NCBI GenBank assembly: GCA_003233115.1
Contig: QIKV01000034.1
Location: 1-32,534, forward strand
Source: Oceanospirillales bacterium
Lineage (GTDB): Bacteria; Pseudomonadota; Gammaproteobacteria; Xanthomonadales; SZUA-36
Reading direction: 5' to 3'
Length of the DNA stretch: 32,534 nucleotides
Shown here: piece by piece, positions 26,010 to 32,534 of the stretch
Position numbering within the stretch: the first letter of the stretch is position 1
Layout: every line of letters begins with the position of its first letter
Notes under the pieces: model-generated
Told to the model about the DNA's origin: nothing
What the model saw: the letters and a program-made list of their open reading frames with translations, nothing else
Database searches by the model: none
Position numbers and translations under genes: made by a program

Positions 26010-27758
26010 GTGACGAGTAACCAGGTTTTGCAACAATGGGTTGAAGAAGTGAGTGAATTGACCCACCCGGAAAACATCCATTGGTGTAGCGGCAGCGATG
26101 AAGAAAACCAGCAGTTGGTGGATAGCATGCTGGCAAGCGGGGATTTTATTGAACTGAATCAGGAAACGCATCCAGGTTGCTATTTGCACCGCTCGGATCC
26201 CAATGACGTCGCCAGGGTTGAGCAGGTTACTTATATTTGTACGTCGCAACGCGATGATGCCGGCCCGAACAACAACTGGATGGAGCCGGCTGGGGCCAGG
26301 GCCAAAATGCGCGCTCTTTATGCTGGCTGCATGCGGGGCCGCACCATGTATATCGTTCCCTACTGTATGGGTCCGATTGACTCTCCCTTGTCGCGTTGTG
26401 GTGTTGAGATTACAGACAGCCCGTATGTGGTCGCCAACATGCGCATGATGACCCGTATGGGCAGTGCAGCGCTGGCACGCATTGAACGGGAAGGCACCTT
26501 CGTAAAGGGCCTGCACTCCATCGGTGACCTGGACCCCGAGCGTCGCTTTATTATGCACTTCCCGGAGGAACTGATGATCCAGAGCTTTGGCTCAGGATAT
26601 GGCGGCAATGCGTTGTTGGGTAAAAAATGCCATGCCTTGAGAATTGCCAGTTTCCAGGCCCGCACCGAAGGATGGCTGGCTGAGCATATGTTGATCGTCG
26701 GGGTCGAAAGTCCACGCGGGGAAACGCACTACATTGCAGCGGCTTTCCCGTCGGCGTGCGGCAAGACCAACCTCGCCATGCTGATTCCGCCGGCGCAGTA
26801 CGATGGCTGGAAGATTTGGACTATCGGTGATGATATCTGCTGGATGCAACCGGGTGAAGACGGACGCCTGTGGGCAATTAATCCGGAATCCGGTTTTTTT
26901 GGTGTGGCACCTGGCACAGCCGCAGGCACTAACCCGAATGCGCTGGCCATGCTCAATAGCAACGCCATTTTTACCAATGTCGGCGTCACGGCTGATAACC
27001 AGCCCTGGTGGGAAGGCAAGGATGACGAAGTGCCAGTGACAGATTGGCGGGGCAATCCATACGATCCTGAGGTTGGCCCGGCTGCGCAACCGAATTCCCG
27101 TTTTACCGTACCTATGAAGCAGTGCCCTTCTTATTCGGACGAGGCTGAGAATCCGGGGGGCGTGCCGATCTCTGCAATCGTATTTGGCGGTCGCAGGGAG
27201 CGCCTGGTTCCCCTTGTCATGGAAAGTAAATCCTGGCAGCACGGTGTTTTGCTCGGTGCAAGTATGGCCTCGGAGACAACAGCCGCCGCTACCGGGGCAG
27301 TTGGAGTTGTACGCCGTGATCCAATGGCCATGAAACCTTTTTGTGGTTACAACTTTGCCGATTACTGGAGCCACTGGTTGACTTTCACCAACCGCGCCGA
27401 CAATTTGCCCTCAATCTTTCATGTGAATTGGTTCAGAAAAGACCAGGACGGCAATTTCATGTGGCCGGGTTTCGGCGACAACATGCGTGTGCTGGAGTGG
27501 ATCATCAATCGTTGTAAAGGTGAAGTTGGCATCAATGAAACACCCATTGGCGGGCTGCCGCTGCCTGCAGACATCAACAGCACTGACCTGGATACCGACA
27601 GCGCTACGCTTGAGCAATTGCTTGAGGTTGATTCTGCGGCCTGGTCTGCCGAAGTGGAGCAAATCAGGGAGTATCTGGAGCAGTATGGTGACCGCCTGCC
27701 TGCCCGGATGATCGCAGAATTGGATAAAGTAGCTGCAGCATTGTCAGCGTCTGCCTGA
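26010..27758 (+). CDS. pckG: Phosphoenolpyruvate carboxykinase (GTP)
   Basis: HPENIHWCSGSDEE...AAAFPSACGKTNLAMLIPP...IGDDICWM...EGVINPESGFFGVAPGT-like block INPESGFFGVAPGTAAGTNPNA; GTG start. Confidence 0.96.
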   Translation: MTSNQVLQQWVEEVSELTHPENIHWCSGSDEENQQLVDSMLASGDFIELNQETHPGCYLHRSDPNDVARVEQVTYICTSQRDDAGPNNNWMEPAGARAKMRALYAGCMRGRTMYIVPYCMGPIDSPLSRCGVEITDSPYVVANMRMMTRMGSAALARIEREGTFVKGLHSIGDLDPERRFIMHFPEELMIQSFGSGYGGNALLGKKCHALRIASFQARTEGWLAEHMLIVGVESPRGETHYIAAAFPSACGKTNLAMLIPPAQYDGWKIWTIGDDICWMQPGEDGRLWAINPESGFFGVAPGTAAGTNPNALAMLNSNAIFTNVGVTADNQPWWEGKDDEVPVTDWRGNPYDPEVGPAAQPNSRFTVPMKQCPSYSDEAENPGGVPISAIVFGGRRERLVPLVMESKSWQHGVLLGASMASETTAAATGAVGVVRRDPMAMKPFCGYNFADYWSHWLTFTNRADNLPSIFHVNWFRKDQDGNFMWPGFGDNMRVLEWIINRCKGEVGINETPIGGLPLPADINSTDLDTDSATLEQLLEVDSAAWSAEVEQIREYLEQYGDRLPARMIAELDKVAAALSASA

Positions 27759-27862
27759 CGGCCTGGGCCAGGTCGGGCCTGCTGGCGTACTTATATCAAT
27801 TTACCTTGTTGTACACCTGGCCGGGCAGATGACGTTAAAACCAATGGTCACCAAGGCAGCGC

Positions 27863-28732
27863 TCACTTTGTAAACCATGAGCGCATACTAATGGTGATAG
27901 CTTTGAATCGGCCGTCAGGTGTGAATTGGTAGCCCAGGCCAAGGTGGTTTATTTTAAAAATCCAGAATTCAAGGGGCTGTTCCCGAAAACTTAGTGCTAA
28001 GCCGACTTCAAACTGATCTTCCAGCGGCTCAAATTTGCCGTCAGGCAGGCCGAATTTTATTTCTTCGCCAAGAAATGAATACAGAACCTGCCAGTTAAGG
28101 TCCAGTGCCCGTCCCAACAGCCTGGATTTACCTAATGGTTGCCGGAAGCCGACGCCCAGTTGTGCAGCAGCAAGCGACTCGGAACTGCCCGAGTTTGGGG
28201 TATATCCGGCATAATAAATACTGCTGAGTAAAGACCAGTCGAACTTACGCCCCGGGAAGGTGTAGCGACTTCTAATGCCGGCATAGTAGATCCAGGCGTT
28301 ATCACCCGATCTTTTTTCTGTGCCCCAGCCGAAATTTGCGAATGGTCGTAAATACCATCTTTTGGTAACCGGAATCTCCAATCCGATGCCAGGCGTAAAG
28401 CTGATGGTTCCGAAGTTGTCAGGAGAAATAATTTCCTGCAAGTCATCGATACTGTGTAAACCCACGGTAACGGGATAGTTGATTTCAATCCCCAACCTGC
28501 GTTCACCACTGTCGGTTATGGACGACTTGCGCAGTGTTTGCCTCGGCGGCATCCGTAGTACAAAAACCGAACGGTTTCCTTCCAACTGGTACCAGCCAGT
28601 CCCGAAGGCTGAGGAGAACGCCCAGTGGATGGCTTGAAAGTCATGCTCTTTTGCGCGCAAAGAAGCTGGGGTCCCAAGGCTAAGCAAGAGAAACGGAATT
28701 AGGGCAAATGACTGACGGTTCGCGTATTTCAT
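27863..28732 (-). CDS. Outer-membrane beta-barrel protein (possibly solitary autotransporter-barrel-like)
   Basis: Signal peptide MKYANRQSFALIPFLLLSLGTPASLRA; alternating beta-strand pattern, WYLRPFANFGWGTEKRSG...; terminal aromatic-rich strand ITISMRSWFTK. Start chosen inside ORF 27863-28843. Confidence 0.65.
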   Translation of the reverse strand: MKYANRQSFALIPFLLLSLGTPASLRAKEHDFQAIHWAFSSAFGTGWYQLEGNRSVFVLRMPPRQTLRKSSITDSGERRLGIEINYPVTVGLHSIDDLQEIISPDNFGTISFTPGIGLEIPVTKRWYLRPFANFGWGTEKRSGDNAWIYYAGIRSRYTFPGRKFDWSLLSSIYYAGYTPNSGSSESLAAAQLGVGFRQPLGKSRLLGRALDLNWQVLYSFLGEEIKFGLPDGKFEPLEDQFEVGLALSFREQPLEFWIFKINHLGLGYQFTPDGRFKAITISMRSWFTK

Positions 28733-28935
28733 CAACGCCAGCGTAACAAATTTACGCTTGTCCGGACTATAACCCACAGGTTTGCTATTTGGATGTAAAA
28801 TGGCCTGCCGGCCTTTCAGGGCTGGCTGCCCGCATATTTCCAAAGGTGGCAGAGAAATTTAGTAAGTTGTTCTGGTAGAACCTTGATCGGCGCAACCTGA
28901 CCAGACCGGGTAAGTCCCGGCCTGGAAGATCACCG

Positions 28936-29646
28936 TCAATCCGTCGAGGCTACAGGGGTTTGGGTTACAGAAGCCCGTGCATCATCCAGTGCATCCGTGA
29001 AAGCCTTGGCCCAGGAAGTTATCATGCGTTTGGCGACCGCGCGGTTGTTGACACTGGTGCGCCATTCCAGGTAACCCTTTCTGAAATCCCGCTTGCGGTC
29101 TCGTACCGTGACAATCTTGTCGTTGGTGAGTGAGTCATACAGATCCAGTTCAAGTGTCATCTCACCGGCTGATTGCGAATAACTGTAGGCACGGCCAGCA
29201 TTCATCAGGTCCGGTGCAATAACATCCAGGTTGACGATGGCTGGTTTGACGATCAGTACATCTTCGCCGGGCTGGTCAACCAGTTCATAGCCGCCAGCAA
29301 CCAGTTGAGAGGTGAACACATCCTTGAACAACGTAGCGATTTCCTGCTTTATGCGCGCCATATCAGAGTCTTTTACCCTGAATGCACCGCCGCGGGTACT
29401 GTTGCGGTTCTGGTTCCGTTGCCAGTCCTTTTTGAATGCTACACTGACATCCTGGAGCCAAATACGTTTGTAAATACCGAGGTCGGCACCTGGATCAGCA
29501 TAGATAGTGGCTGTTTTTGTATCTTTGATCAGTTCCATGCCTTCATCGTTGATGGACGGCAGATTCTTTTTTGCCCAAACCGGCGATACCGCCAGGCTAG
29601 CCACCAAAAGGCTGGATAAGATCAATGCAACATTTCGTGCTTTCAT
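28936..29646 (-). CDS. DUF3313-like secreted protein
   Basis: Signal peptide; YKRIWLQDVSVAFKKDW...IKQEIATLFKDVFTSQLVAGGYELVDQPGEDVLIVKPAIVNLDV...MTLELDLYDSLTNDKIVTVRDRK. Confidence 0.8.
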   Translation of the reverse strand: MKARNVALILSSLLVASLAVSPVWAKKNLPSINDEGMELIKDTKTATIYADPGADLGIYKRIWLQDVSVAFKKDWQRNQNRNSTRGGAFRVKDSDMARIKQEIATLFKDVFTSQLVAGGYELVDQPGEDVLIVKPAIVNLDVIAPDLMNAGRAYSYSQSAGEMTLELDLYDSLTNDKIVTVRDRKRDFRKGYLEWRTSVNNRAVAKRMITSWAKAFTDALDDARASVTQTPVASTD

Positions 29647-29857
29647 AGTCTGACTCCTGCAGGCTTTTATACCTAATTGCTAATAAGTGTATTAACACTG
29701 ACAGCAGAAATCCGTTTCGGTTTAGCGATTCTGACTTTATTACGAAAAGCAGGGTACATGATTTAAAGTGGGGGGCGTGTTCAATTTAAACTGCAATGGC
29801 TGGCAGCCCGGTGGAATAACTATTGTCTTTAAACCCTTTTTAGCAGATCTCATCTAA

Positions 29858-30445
29858 ATGTTCATGGGAGGAATGCAAGCGGTGATATCGTGGCAGCATG
29901 ACGCGTCAGAATTGCCCGTTACGGAGATGCAGTGGGTAGCGCTGGCCCAGGGCGGAGACCGGCATGCATTTGAACAGCTTTACCGTAGTCATTGCGACCG
30001 CATATACGCGCTTTGCTGGCGTATGTGCGGAGGTGACAAAGCGTTGGCGGAAGACATGCTACAGGATGCGTTCGTACGGGCCTGGAGCAAGCTGCACCTG
30101 TTTCGGGGTGATAGCAAGTTCGGCACATGGTTGCACCGCCTGACCGTTAACGTGATTTTGAGTGACAAGCGTAATCGGGCAAGACGGCTGCAGCGTGAGC
30201 AGGAGTTGGGCACCAGCGTTGTACGAAAGATGGTCGGCGAACGCGATGTGTCAGAGGGGTTGCGCAGGGATCTCGAAGCCGCCATTGCTGCCTTGCCAGA
30301 GCGGGCCAGAACGGTACTGGTGCTATATGACATTGAAGGATACCGACACGCAGAAATAGCAGCAATAACCGGCATGGCAGTGGGGTCTTCAAAAGCACAA
30401 CTGCACCGGGCCCGGAAACTGGTTCGGGAGGCATTGGGAGATTAA
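29858..30445 (+). CDS. ECF-type RNA polymerase sigma factor
   Basis: FEQLYRSHCDRIYALCWRMCGGDKALAEDMLQDAFVRAWSKLHLFRGDSKFGTWLHRLTVNV...ALPERARTVLVLYDIEGYRHAEIAAITGMAVGSSKAQLHRARKLVREAL. Confidence 0.95.
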   Translation: MFMGGMQAVISWQHDASELPVTEMQWVALAQGGDRHAFEQLYRSHCDRIYALCWRMCGGDKALAEDMLQDAFVRAWSKLHLFRGDSKFGTWLHRLTVNVILSDKRNRARRLQREQELGTSVVRKMVGERDVSEGLRRDLEAAIAALPERARTVLVLYDIEGYRHAEIAAITGMAVGSSKAQLHRARKLVREALGD

Positions 30446-30465
30446 CCCGTTGGGAGATTAACCGG
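30434..30465 (+). repeat. 16-bp tandem duplication across sigma-factor stop codon
   Basis: TTGGGAGATTAACCCG / TTGGGAGATTAACCGG, 15/16 identical. Confidence 0.9.
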
Positions 30466-30515
30466 AAAGATGAGTAATCGATGGATTGCCCAACAGCAGG
30501 AAGAGTAATTGCGAG

Positions 30516-31049
30516 ATGAATGATGCGGAATTAAATAGCGCTATCGGTGCATTGCCCCGGCGAATCAGGCCGCAGCGTGATTTGTGGCCAGGGATAGGTA
30601 TCCGGCTTGAAGCGCGGCAGGTGCAGCTTGCACCACCCGTCGCAAAGCCTGATTGGAGAATGGCCGCAATCGCGGCAGCAATCCTGTTGGCATTGACAAC
30701 AGGCCTGTTCATCGGGCGTGGTATTACCACACCCCCTGCGGGGCAAATGTCGATGCTGGAGTATTCGCTGGCCGGAACTATTGAGACTACGGAGCGTGAA
30801 TATCAGGCCGCATTTCGCGAGTTGGTGCCGCTGGATTATTCAGGTACCCGCCTGGCAGGCGATGATTCGGAATCCGTACGTGGTAGCTGGAATGATTTGC
30901 AGAAAGCCGAATCCTCTTTGTTGACAGCCTTACGGGAACACCCGACGAATAGCTTTCTGAATGAAAAATTGCTGGATCTCAGAGCGCAGCAATTACAGTT
31001 TGTTAAACAGATGGTATTGCTTGAGCAAAATGACTGGAGAAGGACATGA
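30516..31049 (+). CDS. Putative membrane-anchored anti-sigma factor-like protein
   Basis: MNDAELNSAIGALPRRIRPQRDLWPGIGIRLEAR...WRMAAIAAAILLALTTGLFIGRGI: short cytoplasmic N-terminus and one TM helix, directly after sigma factor; start inside ORF 30486-31049. Confidence 0.75.
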   Translation: MNDAELNSAIGALPRRIRPQRDLWPGIGIRLEARQVQLAPPVAKPDWRMAAIAAAILLALTTGLFIGRGITTPPAGQMSMLEYSLAGTIETTEREYQAAFRELVPLDYSGTRLAGDDSESVRGSWNDLQKAESSLLTALREHPTNSFLNEKLLDLRAQQLQFVKQMVLLEQNDWRRT

Positions 31050-31924
31050 TTGCAGCAAAGCTGAAATTTTTTATAGCCCTGTGTGCGCTCACACCGCTGG
31101 CGGGGTGGGCTGGAGAATCGATAGATCGAAACTGGACGGTGGACGCGGATGTCAGGGTATCTGTTGAGAACGCCGTTGGTGATATTGAGATACAGGGATG
31201 GAATCGGAATGAAGTGCGCCTGACTGGCCGACTGGGCGATAATGTGGACGAGTTGGAGATAGATGAGACCAGCTCGGCCCTGCAGATTACGGTGATTAAC
31301 CGCAACAAGCGGGATATCGATGAGACGGTGTTAAAACTGAAGGTGCCTGCGGGGGCCAACATTGATGCGTCTGCAGTAAGCGCAGATATTGAAATCTCAG
31401 GTCTGGACAATGAGAAGTTAACGGGCACTTCTGTCAGTGGCGATGTCGATGTCCGGGCCAAGAGCCTGTGGGTATCACTTGAATCGGTTAGCGGTGACGT
31501 TGACTTCAGCGGTCAAAGTACACGTATTTCTGCGGAATCGGTTTCCGGTGATATTGAATTGTCCGGCATATCGGGTGATGTTGAGGCCACTACTGTCTCT
31601 GGTGATATGGCATTGCAGGGCGGCATAATTGACAACGGCAAATTAGAAACGGTCTCAGGTGATATACGGATTTCAACGGCGTTATCCGGCAGTGGCAGAC
31701 TCACTGCTGAAAGCATGAGCGGTGATGTAACCGTCACGCTGCCGGCTTCACAGTCCGGCCTTTTTAAGGCACAAAGTTTCAGTGGCCGGATCCGCACAGA
31801 TTTCGGTTCCGTCACACGTGCCAAACACGGTCCTGGCAGCCATTTAAAGCAATCAGTCGGCGATGGCAGGGCGGAAATTCGGGTTGAGAGTTTCAGCGGA
31901 AACATCAAGCTGCTGAGTGATTAG
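31046..31924 (+). CDS. DUF4097-family beta-strand repeat protein
   Basis: Signal peptide; repeated SVSGDVD/SVSGDIELSGISGDVEATTVSGDM/TVSGDIRI/SMSGDVTV motifs; ATGA overlap with upstream gene. Confidence 0.92.
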   Translation: MIAAKLKFFIALCALTPLAGWAGESIDRNWTVDADVRVSVENAVGDIEIQGWNRNEVRLTGRLGDNVDELEIDETSSALQITVINRNKRDIDETVLKLKVPAGANIDASAVSADIEISGLDNEKLTGTSVSGDVDVRAKSLWVSLESVSGDVDFSGQSTRISAESVSGDIELSGISGDVEATTVSGDMALQGGIIDNGKLETVSGDIRISTALSGSGRLTAESMSGDVTVTLPASQSGLFKAQSFSGRIRTDFGSVTRAKHGPGSHLKQSVGDGRAEIRVESFSGNIKLLSD

Positions 31925-31926
31925 TA

Positions 31927-32183
31927 TAGTGTCAACCCTGTAACGTAGGATCAGTGCTCACCAGAATGTTCAGCACAAGGCACATTCGCGCCGGAATAGT
32001 GGTTCTATGCCAAGCGAGTGTAACGCCGTGATGGACATTCTGGTGAGCACCCGCAGGGCGAGCACACAAGCCGTCATCTGCGGCGTTAACGCTTCTTGGC
32101 GTAGAACCACTATGCCTTCGAAGCACTGCCTTGCAGCTAACAGCTTGTGTACTCGCTGACCCTACGTTACAGGGTTGACACTA
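31927..32183. mobile_element. 257-bp MITE-like palindromic element with TA-terminated inverted repeats
   Basis: Perfect 23-bp TIR TAGTGTCAACCCTGTAACGTAGG (31927-31949) / CCTACGTTACAGGGTTGACACTA (32161-32183), plus nested and alternative internal inverted repeats; no ORF. Confidence 0.75.
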
Positions 32184-32250
32184 CACTGGTTCGCATATCG
32201 CAATGTGCTGGCCGGTTTCCGGCATCTACAGTAATTATCGTAGTTTAATT

Positions 32251-32275
32251 GCCCGCTGGTATGATATTAGCGGGC
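32251..32275. terminator. Stem-loop, possible terminator
   Basis: GCCCGCT-ggtatgatatt-AGCGGGC followed by TGTTTC; T-tract is weak. Confidence 0.4.
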
Positions 32276-32503
32276 TGTTTCACAGATGGTACCGGTAAAA
32301 GGGCTTGCAGGGCGCGTGATATATGGGATTCATACATATTTAACACATCGTTAACAAACGCTTTCCATTCAGCCCAAGCAGTGATATTATGCACGCCAAG
32401 TTGGGGTACAAACTCTGGCGCGGTGCTGTGCATGCTTGATGCGCCCGATCAGGGATAACTTCGATCGAAACTACATTCCAAACCAATTGGGAGAATTTTG
32501 AAG

Positions 32504-32534
32504 ATGAAATACAACCGTAATCCATTGTCACGGG
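32504..32534 (+). CDS. Start of an unknown gene truncated by window end
   Basis: GGGAGAA RBS then ATGAAATACAACCGTAATCCATTGTCACGG (MKYNRNPLSR...). Confidence 0.45.
   Translation, partial: MKYNRNPLSR

Noticed and set aside
26592-27374. Long minus-strand ORF (260 aa) opposite pckG
   Set aside because: Shadow ORF fully inside the well-supported pckG coding sequence; low-complexity arginine/proline-rich translation with no recognisable family.
1-32534. CRISPR arrays, tRNA or rRNA genes, prophage genes
   Set aside because: No direct-repeat/spacer pattern, no tRNA-like T-arm signatures, rRNA motifs or phage structural ORFs noticed; a dedicated scan was not possible.

Overview
The window has two parts. 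(1) From 1 to about 11.2 kb is a sedentary-type integron cassette array. It holds about 12 recognisable attC-like recombination sites, plus one half-site (4374-4394) and one decayed site (about 11157-11234). They separate short, nearly all + strand cassettes: three type II toxin-antitoxin modules (RHH/ParE, AbrB/VapC, Phd/ParE), small membrane proteins, an XRE regulator/membrane protein pair with its own promoter, a TetR/carboxymuconolactone-decarboxylase pair, a DUF4440-like protein, a GFA-family protein, an IS3-family remnant and a multiply broken chimeric DUF1254/DUF1214 pseudogene. No integron integrase is visible; cassette polarity puts any intI/attI to the left of the window. (2) From about 11.3 kb rightwards are mostly ordinary gammaproteobacterial-type chromosomal genes: an intact DUF1254/DUF1214 protein at the array edge, a DUF302 protein, a FecCD/BtuCD-like permease and ATPase, rppH, an M28 peptidase converging on and overlapping a TonB-dependent receptor, Fur-box-like sites, bfd, bfr, sufT-like, apbE, fadE-like, TetR, GTP-type pckG, an outer-membrane barrel-like protein, a DUF3313-like protein, and an ECF sigma / putative anti-sigma / DUF4097 operon. 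The most unusual non-coding structure is a 257-bp palindromic element at 31927-32183. It has 23-bp perfect terminal inverted repeats ending in TA and two mutually exclusive sets of internal pairings (one long hairpin or a three-way cruciform). All calls come from reading the sequence and the supplied translations; no searches were run.
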